A stretch of 64,000 nucleotides of DNA from Novosphingobium clariflavum (GTDB lineage: Bacteria; Pseudomonadota; Alphaproteobacteria; Sphingomonadales; Sphingomonadaceae), in NCBI RefSeq assembly GCF_026420865.1, contig NZ_JAPCWC010000010.1, positions 1 to 64,000 of the forward strand, read 5' to 3'. The position numbers were made by a program, and so were the translations under genes. This document shows, one piece after another, positions 52,012 through 61,667 of the stretch. The stretch's first letter is position 1. Each line of letters opens with the position of its first letter. The notes beneath the pieces were generated by a model. The model did no database searches, had not been told where the DNA came from, and saw only the letters and a program-made list of their open reading frames with translations.

Positions 52012-55000
52012 GTGTCTTCGCTTCCGACAGGCGGCCGGCTCAGGGCCGTCCTCATCCTGTCCGGCTTCGTGCTTGCCCTGCCGCCGGCAGCGGCACGGGC
52101 GCGCGATGCGGCAATGCCCCGCGCAGGCACGGTAAGCCTGCATGTCCCGGCCGGCCGCCTTGCCGAGGCCCTGGCCGAGATCTCGCGCCGCTCGGGCGTG
52201 CAGATCGTCACCTCGGTGCCCGCCGACCTCAGGATCGCCCACCCCGTGCGCGGCCGTTTCGCGGTTGGCGAGGCGATCCGCCAGGTAACGCAGGGCCTGC
52301 CCGTGGCGGTCCGGCAGGTGCCGGGCGGCTATCTCGTAACCCCATCGGCGCCCACTTCGCTCGCCGCTTCGCTTGCGGCTTCCGGCCCCGTTCCGCCGCC
52401 GGATGGCCAGGCCTCGCCGCAGCCCCTCGCCATTGCCGATCCCTTCACCCAGCCCATCGTCGTCACCGGCTACCGCGAGAGCCTGCGGCAGGCCATGGCG
52501 GTGAAGCGCTCCGCCCGCGCCATCCTCGAGGCGACCCGCGCCGAGGACATCGCCGCCTTCCCCGACCACAATGCCGCCGACGCGCTCCAGCGCCTGCCGG
52601 GCGTCGCGATCAGCCGCGACAACGGCGAAGGCCGCCAGATCTCCGTGCGCGGCCTCGGCCCGCTGTTCACCCGCACCACGCTCAACGGCATCGAGGCGCT
52701 GGCGACGACCGCCTCGGGCATGGACAACCGCGGCTCCGCCAGCCGCCAGCGCAAGTTCGACTATTCGGTCTTCGATGCCGGGCTGTTCTCGGGCGTCGAG
52801 GTGCGCAAGACCTGGTCGGCCGACCGCGACGCGGGCGGCATCGGCGGCACCGTCGCCCTGCATACGCTGCGCCCCTTCGACCGCCCCGGCAACGTCACGC
52901 TGCTTTCGCTTCAGGGCCGTACGTCCGGGGACGCAGGCGGCGTGACCCCGCAATTGACCGCCGAACTCTCCCGCCGGAACGACCGCTGGGGCGCCCTGAT
53001 CGCCATGTCCTACAGCCGCAACCGCGTGACCGAATACGGCTACCGCAACTGGGACTGGGTGCCCGTGACCTTCGGCGCGGACACTATCGGCCCCGGCGTC
53101 AGCGCCGAGGACCGGGCACGGCTGACCGGCGCTTCCGGCGATCCCGTCTACATGTCGCGCGGGCAGACCTATTCGACCTGGACCAACCGCTTCGAGCGGA
53201 TGAACCTGATCGCTGCGTTCGAGCACGAAGACGACGACGGGCTGCACCTGACGCTCGACCTCATCCATGCCCGGCTCGCCAACCACCGCGGCGAGTATTC
53301 GCTGGCGGCGGCGGGTACCAACGGCCTCACTTCGGGCACCGTCGACGGCACGCAAGTGCTCAATTCGGTGCGCATCGCCGGCGACACGATGGTCGCGGCG
53401 GACTTTTCCGGGGTCGACATGCGCAGCGAGCGCAAGGTCACCGAAGACCACACCGACTTCAACCAGGCGGTCCTCGCGCTGCAACGCCCGCTTGGCGAAA
53501 GCACGCGGATCGAGGCGCGCCTTGGCTATGCGCGCTCCGACTTCGAGGAGCCGGTGTTCGACAAGGTCTTCCTCCAGTCCACCGGCCAGTCCTTTTCCTA
53601 TGTCGCCACCGGCCGCCATCCGCACAACCGCTACGCCTTCGACCTCGCCGATGCCGGAAGCTGGGATCTCATGCGCGCCGACGTGCGCGAGGATGCCATC
53701 GTCAACGACAACGCCGCCGCCCGCCTCGAAGTGATCCGCCGCCTCGCCCCGCACATCGAACTGCGGGTCGGCGCCAGCTTTCGCCATTACGGCAACGACG
53801 GCTACGAGCGGCGCGTGTCCGCCGACTACCGGTCCGGCAGCGCCGCCGCCGCGACGGGGCTGATCGATGCCCGCTCGCTGGCCCGCTATGTCGTGGCCGA
53901 TCTCGACGCGACCTTTGCCCGCATCGGCCAGTCCCGCGATCTGACCGCGGCGGACGACCTGCCCGGCACTGCCTACCGCGTGCGCGAGAACGCCTATGCC
54001 GCCTTCGCGCTCGCGCAGTTCGACCTCACGCTGGGCACCCTGCCGCTCGATGCGGAACTGGGGCTGCAATACCTGCGCATGGATACCCGCTCGGCGGGCG
54101 AGGCGAGCGACGACACCACGCTGGTCTCGGTGGTCCAGCACAGCCGCCATGGCGCCTGGCTGCCCTCGCTGCAGGCCCGGCTCGACCTCGCGAAGGACTT
54201 GCGGCTGCGGTTTGCCGCCAACCGCAACCTCAACCAGCCCGACGTTGCCGACCTGCGCGCCGCCGCCTCGGTCAATTCCACCCCGTTCGGCGGCACCGTG
54301 GAGACCGGCAATCCGGCGCTGCGCCCCTTCAGGGCCACCGCGCTCGACCTCTCCGTCGAGCGCTACATGGGACGCGACGGCTATGCCTCGCTCGGCCTGT
54401 TCTACAAGCGGATGGATTCGTTCATCACCTCGGAAACGACGGTCATGGCCTATTCCGAGACCGGGCTGCCGCTGGCCTTCCTCTACGACGGACTGGACGG
54501 GACCGCGCTCTACAACGTCGTGCGCCCGCTCAACGGCAAGGGCGCCTCGATCCGGGGCGCGGAAGCCGCGATCCAGCGCGACCTGCATTTCCTGCCCGCC
54601 CCGTTCGACGGGCTGGGCGTGCAGGCCAACCTCACCTTCGCTGCGGGCAGGAGCGAGGTGATCTACGACGGGAAGGCCGTCCAGCTGCCGCTCATCGACC
54701 TCTCGCGCTGGTCGGGCAATGCCACGCTCTACTACACCGGGCGCGGCTGGGACGCCCGCCTCGCCGCGGCCTGGCGCGGCACCTACCGCATCGACATCGG
54801 CAACAACGGCAACATCGGCGAATGGATCGAAGGCGGCATGACGCTGGACTTCGCGGCCCACCTGCGCGTGACCGCCGCCATGCAGGCCTCGTTCGAGGCG
54901 CGCAACCTGACCGACGCGGCGATCACCCAGTATACCGACCGCGATGCTCACCGCCTGCTCGCGCGCACGCGCAGCGGGCGGATTTTCGCGCTCGGCCTGC

Positions 55001-55014
55001 GCTCGGCATTCTGA
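52012..55014 (+). CDS. TonB-dependent receptor with STN signalling domain (FecA-like)
   Basis: Outer-membrane receptor of about 1000 residues. After a signal peptide (LRAVLILSGFVLALPPAAARA) comes an STN domain (about residues 40-110: VSLHVPAGRLAEALAEISRRSGVQIV ... GGYLVTP), which in FecA-type receptors contacts a FecR protein. The plug and barrel are close in pattern to the receptor just upstream (AEDIAAFPDHNAADALQRLPGV, NGEGRQISVRGLGP). The chosen GTG at 52012 is the best start that keeps the signal peptide, with only a weak AAGGG upstream, so the start is uncertain. The next two genes are a FecI-like sigma factor and a FecR-like regulator. Confidence 0.88.
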   Translation: MSSLPTGGRLRAVLILSGFVLALPPAAARARDAAMPRAGTVSLHVPAGRLAEALAEISRRSGVQIVTSVPADLRIAHPVRGRFAVGEAIRQVTQGLPVAVRQVPGGYLVTPSAPTSLAASLAASGPVPPPDGQASPQPLAIADPFTQPIVVTGYRESLRQAMAVKRSARAILEATRAEDIAAFPDHNAADALQRLPGVAISRDNGEGRQISVRGLGPLFTRTTLNGIEALATTASGMDNRGSASRQRKFDYSVFDAGLFSGVEVRKTWSADRDAGGIGGTVALHTLRPFDRPGNVTLLSLQGRTSGDAGGVTPQLTAELSRRNDRWGALIAMSYSRNRVTEYGYRNWDWVPVTFGADTIGPGVSAEDRARLTGASGDPVYMSRGQTYSTWTNRFERMNLIAAFEHEDDDGLHLTLDLIHARLANHRGEYSLAAAGTNGLTSGTVDGTQVLNSVRIAGDTMVAADFSGVDMRSERKVTEDHTDFNQAVLALQRPLGESTRIEARLGYARSDFEEPVFDKVFLQSTGQSFSYVATGRHPHNRYAFDLADAGSWDLMRADVREDAIVNDNAAARLEVIRRLAPHIELRVGASFRHYGNDGYERRVSADYRSGSAAAATGLIDARSLARYVVADLDATFARIGQSRDLTAADDLPGTAYRVRENAYAAFALAQFDLTLGTLPLDAELGLQYLRMDTRSAGEASDDTTLVSVVQHSRHGAWLPSLQARLDLAKDLRLRFAANRNLNQPDVADLRAAASVNSTPFGGTVETGNPALRPFRATALDLSVERYMGRDGYASLGLFYKRMDSFITSETTVMAYSETGLPLAFLYDGLDGTALYNVVRPLNGKGASIRGAEAAIQRDLHFLPAPFDGLGVQANLTFAAGRSEVIYDGKAVQLPLIDLSRWSGNATLYYTGRGWDARLAAAWRGTYRIDIGNNGNIGEWIEGGMTLDFAAHLRVTAAMQASFEARNLTDAAITQYTDRDAHRLLARTRSGRIFALGLRSAF

Positions 55015-55105
55015 CGATGGGAACCCGGATGTCCCCGCCAGCCCGCCGCGAACCTCTACACCAACGGCGCCGCCGGTCCGGCGCCCCTGTATCGGGATGC
55101 CCGAC

Positions 55106-55648
55106 ATGTTCATGAGCGATGCCGCCAGCCCCCTGCTGGCGGGAATGACACGGCTGAAAAGCTATGTCCGCAAGCGCATGCGCGATCCCGAGGGTGTGGA
55201 GGACGTGGTGCAGGAAACCCTGGCGCGGGTCATGGAACAGGAGCGCCGGCAGGCGATCGAGCACCCGCTCGCCTATGCTTTCCGCGTGGCGGATTCGGTG
55301 ATCGTCGCGGACCTGCGCAAGCGCCGCGGCGCCGGATCGCCGGCGGGGCGGCAGGCCGATGCCCTTCCGCTCGACCTCGATCCGCTGGAACTGGTCTGCG
55401 ACATGCCGCTCGCCGACGAGGTGCTGGACTACCGCGAGCGCTTCGCCCGCTTCGAAACCGCGCTGGCCCGCCTGACGCCGATGCGGCGCACCGTGTTCCG
55501 GATGCGCCACATCGACGGCAAATCGCGGCAGGACATCGCCGAGGAACTGGGGCTCGGCCTCGAAGCCGTGAAAAAGCACCTCGTGCGCGCCATGGCCGAC
55601 CTTGCGCTGGCGCTCGAGAGCGATCTCGGGGCGGCGGGAGAGGACTGA
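55106..55648 (+). CDS. FecI-like ECF sigma factor
   Basis: ECF sigma factor of 180 residues. Region 2 shows DPEGVEDVVQETLARVME and AYAFRVADSVIVADLRKRR, and region 4 has LTPMRRTVFRMRHIDGKSRQDIAEELGLGLEAVKKHLVRAM, typical of the FecI group. It follows an STN receptor gene and precedes a fecR-like gene by 7 bases, the standard surface-signalling order. The N-terminus is ambiguous among three nearby ATGs (55097, 55106, 55112); I chose 55106, which has GGGA at a suitable distance. Its target is probably the upstream receptor. Confidence 0.87.
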   Translation: MFMSDAASPLLAGMTRLKSYVRKRMRDPEGVEDVVQETLARVMEQERRQAIEHPLAYAFRVADSVIVADLRKRRGAGSPAGRQADALPLDLDPLELVCDMPLADEVLDYRERFARFETALARLTPMRRTVFRMRHIDGKSRQDIAEELGLGLEAVKKHLVRAMADLALALESDLGAAGED

Positions 55649-55655
55649 CAAGACA

Positions 55656-56699
55656 ATGGACAAGCCCCTGAACGATACGCTGGAACTGGCCGCGGACTGG
55701 GCCGACCGGTTCGACGACCTCACCCCCGACGAGCGCCGCGAACTGGCCGCCTGGCTGGAAGAATCCGCCAGCCATGCCCGCGCCTTTGCCCGCATGCGCC
55801 GCCTGATGGGCGACAGCGCGCTGATCGAGGCCTGCGAGGCGCGCGACGCCGCCGGGTTGCCGCCGCTGCCCGGCTGGCGCATGGCCGCCGACCGCTCGCC
55901 CGGCCCACGCGGGCGCCTGCGGGTAGCCGCCCCCCCGGTACTGACGCGCCCGGCACTTACCCGCAGGCAAGCGCTCGCCGCCGGTATCGCCGGGGCACTG
56001 GCGCTGCCTCTCGCCGGTTACGGGTTGATGGAGGCGGCAGCCCCCGACGCCCCGGCGCCGCTGCGGTTTGCCAGCAGGGTCGGCGAGCGGCGCCGACTGA
56101 CCTTGCCGGACGGCTCCGGGCTGCTGCTCGATGCCTCCTCGCGCGTGGCGGTGGACTTCTCGCAAGCCGCGCGCCGGGTCGTGCTCGAACAGGGCGCGGC
56201 CCGCTTCGACGTCCGCCACGATCCCGCCCGTCCCTTCGCGGTCCACACCCCGCATGCCGCCATGCTGGCCCTCGGCACCAGCTTCAGTGTCGACCGGCTG
56301 ACCCGGGCCAGCGAACTGCGGGTGTTCTCGGGCCGTGTCCGGCTCGATGTGCCGCAGCGCGAAAGGCTCGAAGTGGCGGCGCACCGCTGGGCGCTGATCG
56401 ACGATAACGGGGGCCAAAACGAGGGCGGCCCACGGGTGACCAGCGGCCGCTTCGATCCCGCCACCCGCGCGGACTGGCAGGACGACTGGCTCGATGCCGA
56501 TGCCATGCCGCTCGGCTTCGCGGTGGAGCGGCTGGCCCGCTACAGCCCGGTGCCGATGCGGATCGCCGATCCCAGGCTGGCCCGCCTGACCTTCAGCGGA
56601 CGTTTCCGGCTCGACCAGCCGGAACAGTCGTTCGAACTGATCGGCGCGCTGTTCGGACTGCGGCCGCAGCGGCGGGGCGATACCCTCTACCTCGCCTGA
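55656..56699 (+). CDS. FecR-like anti-sigma / signal transducer
   Basis: Inner-membrane regulator of 347 residues. The N-terminal cytoplasmic DUF4880-like part (AADWADRFDDLTPDERRELAAWLEES) would bind the sigma factor. One membrane segment (ALAAGIAGALALPLAGYGLM) precedes a periplasmic FecR domain (VGERRRLTLPDGSGLLLDASSRVAVDF ... RFDVRHDPARPFAVHTPHAAMLALGTSFSV), and a DUF4974/STN-like end (LTFSGRFRLDQPEQSFELIGALFGL). The RRQALAAG before the membrane part resembles a Tat motif, but the topology fits FecR. It relays receptor occupancy to the FecI-like sigma factor. Confidence 0.9.
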   Translation: MDKPLNDTLELAADWADRFDDLTPDERRELAAWLEESASHARAFARMRRLMGDSALIEACEARDAAGLPPLPGWRMAADRSPGPRGRLRVAAPPVLTRPALTRRQALAAGIAGALALPLAGYGLMEAAAPDAPAPLRFASRVGERRRLTLPDGSGLLLDASSRVAVDFSQAARRVVLEQGAARFDVRHDPARPFAVHTPHAAMLALGTSFSVDRLTRASELRVFSGRVRLDVPQRERLEVAAHRWALIDDNGGQNEGGPRVTSGRFDPATRADWQDDWLDADAMPLGFAVERLARYSPVPMRIADPRLARLTFSGRFRLDQPEQSFELIGALFGLRPQRRGDTLYLA

Positions 56700-56759
56700 G
56701 GCGCCTGCCGGACCCCGCCCCGCAAGACGGGGAACGGCAACCCGATTTTCCATCTTTGC

Positions 56760-56780
56760 TATTGCGAATGTATCGCAATA
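56760..56780. promoter_or_regulatory. Fur-like palindrome before the siderophore receptor
   Basis: TATTGCGA-N5-TCGCAATA is a perfect 8-base inverted repeat in an otherwise AT-richer promoter region, 57 bases before the receptor start. It resembles alphaproteobacterial Fur boxes, so iron repression is likely. Confidence 0.65.
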
Positions 56781-56837
56781 TCGCTAGCCGCCAGCGAAAG
56801 GGAAGCGACTCCAATAACAGCTCAGGGTTCGTACACG

Positions 56838-59069
56838 ATGATTTTCAACACGGTTCGCAGCCGTCTGCTCGTTGGCGCCGCCACCAGCCTGCTCGCGGCA
56901 ACGCTCTTTTCCGCCGCCGCCACCGCCGCAGACGCTGACGCCGATTCCGGTGCCGACGCGGCGCAAAGCGCCCGCCCCCGCCGCGACGACATCGTCGTGA
57001 CCGCCGAACGCGGCGTGCAGACGATCAACGCGGCCACCAAGTCGACCCTGCCGATCGCCGACACCCCGCAGTCGATCAGCGTCATCACCTCCAGCGACAT
57101 TGCCGGGCTCGGCCTGCAGAGCCTCAACCAGGCGATGCGCTACGTCGCCGGCGTGACCCCGGAGACGCGCGGCACTTCGGCCGAAGTCTACGACCAGTTC
57201 AAGCTGCGCGGCTTCGATGTGCCGACCTACCTCGACGGCCTCAAGATGTTTTCCAGCGGCACCGGCTATGCCGTGCCGCAAGTGGACGTCTCGCGCATCG
57301 ACAGCATCGAGATCGTCAAGGGCGCCGCCTCGGCGCTCTACGGCGCCTCGAGCCCGGGCGGTTTCGTCAACGAACAGAGCAAGCTGCCGATCGACCGTGA
57401 TTTCTACGGCGCCGCCTCGGCCAGCTACGGCACCTACAACCTCTACCGCTTCGACGCCGACGTCGGCGGCCGGATCGGCGATGGCGATGGCGACGGCAGC
57501 GTGCTGTGGCGCCTCTACGGCAGCGCCAACGGCGCCGACACCCAGCAGGACTTCGGCAAGCGCGAACGCCAGACCGTTTCCGGCGCCGTGACGCTGGGCG
57601 CGGGCACCTCGACCGACTTCACGGTGCTGGCCGCCTATTCGCACGATCCCTACAACGGCAACTACGGCGCCTTCCCGGCCGTCGGCACGCTGATCGCCAA
57701 CGAAGCCGGCAAGCTGCCGACCTCGTTCTACGGCGGCGAGCCGAACGACCGCTTCAGCCGCGAGCAATTCGGCCTGACCTACATCTTCAACCACGATTTC
57801 GGCGGCGGCTGGAAGTTCCGGTCCTCGGCCCGCTACCAGTACGTGTCGAGCGAGCTCGGCCTCGTCTACACCGGCGGCCCGCAGGCCGCCCCCGACACCG
57901 ACCCGACGCTCTACACCCGCTATTCCTACGCGACCGACGAGAGCCTCAACAACTGGACCTACGACAACCGCCTCTCCGGCGAAGTCGACACCGGCCCGCT
58001 ACACCACGCGCTGATGTTCGGCGCCGACCGGCAGGTTGCCCACTCGCGCGAACTCTATGCCTTCGGCGGCGGCACCACCATCGATGCCTACAACCCCGTC
58101 TATGGCACCATGGATACGCCGAGCGATCCCTACCACGTGCTCAACTACAGCCTGGTCGGCTATGCCGATCCCCAGCTCGTCACCGCCCGCCAACGCCAGC
58201 AGGGCGTCTATGCGCAGGACGAGATCTCGCTGGGCGACCTCAGGGTGATCCTCAGCGGCCGCCAGGACTGGGCCCATGCCACCCAGGACGGCGTGGTCAA
58301 GAAGGACAGCAAGTTCACCTACCGCGCCGGCGCCCTCTACAAGACCAGCATCGGCCTCTCGCCTTACGTCAGCTATTCGACCTCGTTCGAACCGCAGGGC
58401 ACCACGCTGCTCGAAGACGGCTCGCTGGCGGACCCCTCGCTGGGCAAGCAGCTGGAAATCGGCGCCAAGTACACGGTTCCGGGCACCGACATCCTGATCA
58501 GCGGCGCCTGGTTCAACATCCGCCAGACCAACGTGATCGTCTCCGACCCGGTGACCTACACCTCGCAGCAGATCGGCAAGGTCCGCTCGCGCGGGTTCGA
58601 GCTGGAGGCGAGCGGCTCGCTGCCCTATGACCTCAGCTTCCGCCTCGCCTACAGCACCCAGGACGTGAAGGACATCGAGGACGTCTACGCCAACCGCCAG
58701 GGCCGCGGCCTTGCCACCGTGGGCCGCGGCGGCGTGAGCGCCAATCTCGAATGGTCGCCGAAGGCGGGCGCGGCCGAAGGTCTCACCATCGGCGGCGGCG
58801 TGCGCCACGTGGATCGCACGTACGCCGGTCTCTATACCAACGCCGACGGCACCGAGACGCCCTACAACACCCCGTCCTACACGGTGTTCGACGCGCTGCT
58901 GCGCTACAACCTCGCCAGGCTCGGCACCGGCATGGAACGCGTGACGCTCTCGGCCAACGTCACCAACCTGTTCGACAAGAAGTACCTGACGAGCTGCTAC
59001 GCCAACTACAGCTGGTGCTGGTACGGCAGCCGCCGCACGGTGCAGGGAACCATCGGCTTCACCTGGTAA
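56838..59069 (+). CDS. TonB-dependent siderophore receptor
   Basis: Outer-membrane receptor of 743 residues of the ferrichrome/FhuA-FpvA type. A signal peptide (LLVGAATSLLAATLFSAAATAA) leads to a TonB-box-like DDIVVTAERG, the plug motifs ADTPQSISVITSSDI, YDQFKLRGFDVPTYLDGLK and SRIDSIEIVKGAASALYGASSPGGFVN, and a barrel ending in GTIGFTW. This plug pattern is typical of siderophore receptors (TIGR01783-like) and differs from the two receptors upstream. A Fur-like palindrome in the promoter fits iron control. No siderophore-specific esterase or reductase is adjacent, so the ligand is unknown. Confidence 0.92.
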   Translation: MIFNTVRSRLLVGAATSLLAATLFSAAATAADADADSGADAAQSARPRRDDIVVTAERGVQTINAATKSTLPIADTPQSISVITSSDIAGLGLQSLNQAMRYVAGVTPETRGTSAEVYDQFKLRGFDVPTYLDGLKMFSSGTGYAVPQVDVSRIDSIEIVKGAASALYGASSPGGFVNEQSKLPIDRDFYGAASASYGTYNLYRFDADVGGRIGDGDGDGSVLWRLYGSANGADTQQDFGKRERQTVSGAVTLGAGTSTDFTVLAAYSHDPYNGNYGAFPAVGTLIANEAGKLPTSFYGGEPNDRFSREQFGLTYIFNHDFGGGWKFRSSARYQYVSSELGLVYTGGPQAAPDTDPTLYTRYSYATDESLNNWTYDNRLSGEVDTGPLHHALMFGADRQVAHSRELYAFGGGTTIDAYNPVYGTMDTPSDPYHVLNYSLVGYADPQLVTARQRQQGVYAQDEISLGDLRVILSGRQDWAHATQDGVVKKDSKFTYRAGALYKTSIGLSPYVSYSTSFEPQGTTLLEDGSLADPSLGKQLEIGAKYTVPGTDILISGAWFNIRQTNVIVSDPVTYTSQQIGKVRSRGFELEASGSLPYDLSFRLAYSTQDVKDIEDVYANRQGRGLATVGRGGVSANLEWSPKAGAAEGLTIGGGVRHVDRTYAGLYTNADGTETPYNTPSYTVFDALLRYNLARLGTGMERVTLSANVTNLFDKKYLTSCYANYSWCWYGSRRTVQGTIGFTW

Positions 59070-59108
59070 GCCGACAGGGGCCGAACGCCCCGCAACCGGA
59101 CAAGACCC

Positions 59109-59153
59109 GCGTCCCCCGTGCGCCTCCCCGCAGGCGCGCGGGGGACGTCGTTT
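59109..59153 (+). terminator. Hairpin terminator after the siderophore receptor
   Basis: A long stem of 59109-59124 with 59133-59147 (GCGTCCCCCG.../...CGGGGGACG), one bulge, then TCGTTT. It lies 40 bases past the stop. Confidence 0.65.
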
Positions 59154-59268
59154 GCGGGATGGCTTGCGGGACCGCGAAAGGACTGCAATAGGCGCCGCCC
59201 GCTTCCGCTGGCGAGACACCTGTGCCAGCGTTCGCGATCTGCTCCCAAGACCGTTTCAAGGATCCGCC

Positions 59269-60615
59269 ATGTCCCCCTCCGGCCCCTCCTCCATCGGCAT
59301 CGATTTCGGCACGACCAATTCGGTCATCGCCCTCTCCGGCGTACCGGGAGAGGCCGATCTGGTGGAGTTCGCGGCCCCCGGCGGAGCGTCCTCGGTGTTC
59401 CGCTCGGCGCTGTGCTTCTGGCAGGACGATGCGGTGAAGGGCGGCCCGTTCCCAAGCGGGCTGGCCCACGAAGCAGGCCCCTGGGCCATCGCCGAATTCC
59501 TCGACTTCCCGCAAGGCTCGCGATTCCTGCAATCGTTCAAGTCGGTCGCGGCGAGCGCCACGTTCGAACATGCCAACCTCTTCGAAAAGCGCATGCGCTT
59601 CGAGGAACTCGGGCAAGTGTTCCTCACCCACCTGATCGCGCACGGCGGCGCCCCCTTGCGGGCCCTGCCCGAACGGATCGTGATCGGCCGCCCGGTGCGC
59701 TATGTCGGCGCGCGGCCCGACGCGGCGCTGGCCCGCAAGCGATACGACGCGATGTTCGCGATGCTCGGCCGCCCGGTCCACTACGTCTACGAGCCGATGG
59801 GCGCCGCCTTCAGCTTCGCCTCGCGCCTCTGCGAACCGGCCACGCTGCTGGTGGCCGACTTCGGCGGCGGCACCAGCGACTTTTCCATCGTCCGCGTCGA
59901 GGCGCCCGGTGCCGCGCGGCGCTGCGTTCCGCTGGGCGCGGCGGGCATCGGCATTGCCGGTGACCGTTTCGACTACCGGATCATGGACCATCTGGTGCTG
60001 CCGCTGCTCGGCAAGGGCGGCACCTACCGCTCGTTCGACAAGGTGCTGGAAATTCCCCCCGGCCACTTCGCCGATTTCGGCGACTGGTCCCGCCTCGCGC
60101 TGATGCGCAACCGCCGCACACTGGAGCAGCTGGCGCGCCTCAGGCACGGCGCCACCGACCCTGCCGCCATCGACCGCATGATCGCGGTGGTCGAGCATGA
60201 ACTGGGCTTCGGCCTCTACGAGGCGGTCGGCCGGCTCAAGCGAACGCTGTCGGGTGCCGCGCACGGCGCGCTCAGCTTCGAGAGCGACAACCTCACCATC
60301 GACGCCGAGGTCAGCCGCGCCGATTTCGAGCGCTGGATCGCCCCCGACCTCCAGCGCATCGACCAGACCGTGGACCGCGCACTGGCCAAGGCCGGATTGC
60401 AGCCGGACCAGATCGACCATGTGTTCCTGACCGGCGGCTCCTCGCTGATCCCGGCCGTGCGCGACCTGTTCGAACGCCGCTTCGGCGAAGGCCGCATCGC
60501 CACCGGCGACGAACTGACCTCGATCGCCCACGGCCTCGCGCTGATCGGCCAGTCCGCCGACTTGTCCGAATGGACCGCCGAGGATGAAGACGAGGACGAC
60601 GGCATCGAAGTCTGA
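59269..60615 (+). CDS. Hsp70-family protein (YegD-like)
   Basis: Actin-fold ATPase of 448 residues related to DnaK but lacking the substrate-binding domain. ATPase motifs are IGIDFGTTNSVIAL at the N-terminus, the second phosphate loop LLVADFGGGTSDFSIVRV, and adenosine-binding FLTGGSSLIPAVRDLF. It matches YegD-type proteins in length and order. It ends in an acidic tail (EDEDEDDGIEV). The ATG at 59269 has AAGGA upstream, and a longer in-frame start lacks it. Its client and role are unknown. It is followed 39 bases later by trhO. Confidence 0.9.
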   Translation: MSPSGPSSIGIDFGTTNSVIALSGVPGEADLVEFAAPGGASSVFRSALCFWQDDAVKGGPFPSGLAHEAGPWAIAEFLDFPQGSRFLQSFKSVAASATFEHANLFEKRMRFEELGQVFLTHLIAHGGAPLRALPERIVIGRPVRYVGARPDAALARKRYDAMFAMLGRPVHYVYEPMGAAFSFASRLCEPATLLVADFGGGTSDFSIVRVEAPGAARRCVPLGAAGIGIAGDRFDYRIMDHLVLPLLGKGGTYRSFDKVLEIPPGHFADFGDWSRLALMRNRRTLEQLARLRHGATDPAAIDRMIAVVEHELGFGLYEAVGRLKRTLSGAAHGALSFESDNLTIDAEVSRADFERWIAPDLQRIDQTVDRALAKAGLQPDQIDHVFLTGGSSLIPAVRDLFERRFGEGRIATGDELTSIAHGLALIGQSADLSEWTAEDEDEDDGIEV

Positions 60616-60654
60616 GTCTTTGGCATCCGCGCGCGTTCACGCTATGGGCGCGCG

Positions 60655-61632
60655 ATGGATACCCTCAGCCGCGACTCCGAAGCGGCCACCTTCTGCGTGG
60701 CCGCGCTGTACCGCTTTACCCCGTTCGCGGACTTCGCCGCCTTGCGCGATCCGCTCGACCAGGTGTGCCGCGATAACGGCATCCGCGGCACCCTGCTGCT
60801 GGCGCATGAGGGGATCAACGGCACCATCGCCGGCAGCGATGCGGGCATCGCCGCGGTGCTGGACCACATCCGCGCGCTGCCCGATTGCGCCGACCTCGAC
60901 GTCAAGTTCTCGCGCGCCTCGGCCATGCCGTTTCACCGCATGAAAGTGCGCCTGAAGCGCGAGATCGTGACCATGGGCGAGCCCGAGGTCGATCCGCTGG
61001 CCGTCGTGGGCACGTATGTCGAGCCGCAGGACTGGAACGCGCTGATCGCCGATCCCGACACCATCGTCATCGACACCCGCAACGACTACGAAGTGGCGGT
61101 GGGCACGTTCGAAGGCGCGATCGACCCGAAAACCGCCACCTTCCGCGACTTTCCCGCATGGTTCCGCGCCGAACGCGACCGCCTGATGGCCGAGAGCGCC
61201 GCCGCGGCAGCGGGCAGGACGCCGCGGGTGGCGATGTTCTGCACCGGCGGCATCCGCTGCGAAAAGTCGACCGCGTTCCTCAAGCAGGAAGGCATCGACG
61301 AGGTCTACCACCTCAAGGGCGGGATCCTGAAGTACCTCGAAACCGTGCCCGAGGACGAGAGCCTGTGGCGCGGCGAATGCTTCGTGTTCGACCAGCGGGT
61401 GACGATCGGCCACGGCCTTGTCGAAGGCTCGCACGTGCTGTGCCACGCCTGCCGCCGCCCGGTAAGCGCCGAGGATGCCGCCTCCCCGCTCTACGAGGAA
61501 GGCGTGTGCTGCCCGGCCTGCCACTCGGAACGCACGGATGAGCAGCGCGCCTCCTATCGCGAGCGTCACCGCCAGGAAATGCTCGCCGCCACGCGCGGTG
61601 TGGCGCATGTCGGCGCGGTACGCGCCGACTAA
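60655..61632 (+). CDS. trhO: tRNA uridine-34 hydroxylase TrhO (YceA-type rhodanese)
   Basis: Oxygen-dependent tRNA modification enzyme of 325 residues that hydroxylates U34 in the pathway to 5-carboxymethoxyuridine-type wobble bases. The N-terminal UPF0176 domain ([31 protein letters not shown]) is followed by a rhodanese domain with the active Cys in [16 protein letters not shown] and a Cys-rich C-terminus ([16 protein letters not shown]). The family is well conserved, so the call is firm. It is convergent with the OPT transporter gene. Confidence 0.94.
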   Translation: MDTLSRDSEAATFCVAALYRFTPFADFAALRDPLDQVCRDNGIRGTLLLAHEGINGTIAGSDAGIAAVLDHIRALPDCADLDVKFSRASAMPFHRMKVRLKREIVTMGEPEVDPLAVVGTYVEPQDWNALIADPDTIVIDTRNDYEVAVGTFEGAIDPKTATFRDFPAWFRAERDRLMAESAAAAAGRTPRVAMFCTGGIRCEKSTAFLKQEGIDEVYHLKGGILKYLETVPEDESLWRGECFVFDQRVTIGHGLVEGSHVLCHACRRPVSAEDAASPLYEEGVCCPACHSERTDEQRASYRERHRQEMLAATRGVAHVGAVRAD

Positions 61633-61667
61633 GACCGAAATGATCGGCGCGGTGCGCGCCGAACAGA

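Noticed and set aside
51967..55113. Long minus-strand open frame opposite the STN receptor
   Set aside because: Same reason: antisense of a clear receptor gene, with low-complexity composition.
55965..56030. Tat-type signal in the FecR-like protein (RRQALAAG)
   Set aside because: It lies ~115 residues inside the protein, after the cytoplasmic sigma-binding part, and fits the usual FecR membrane anchor.
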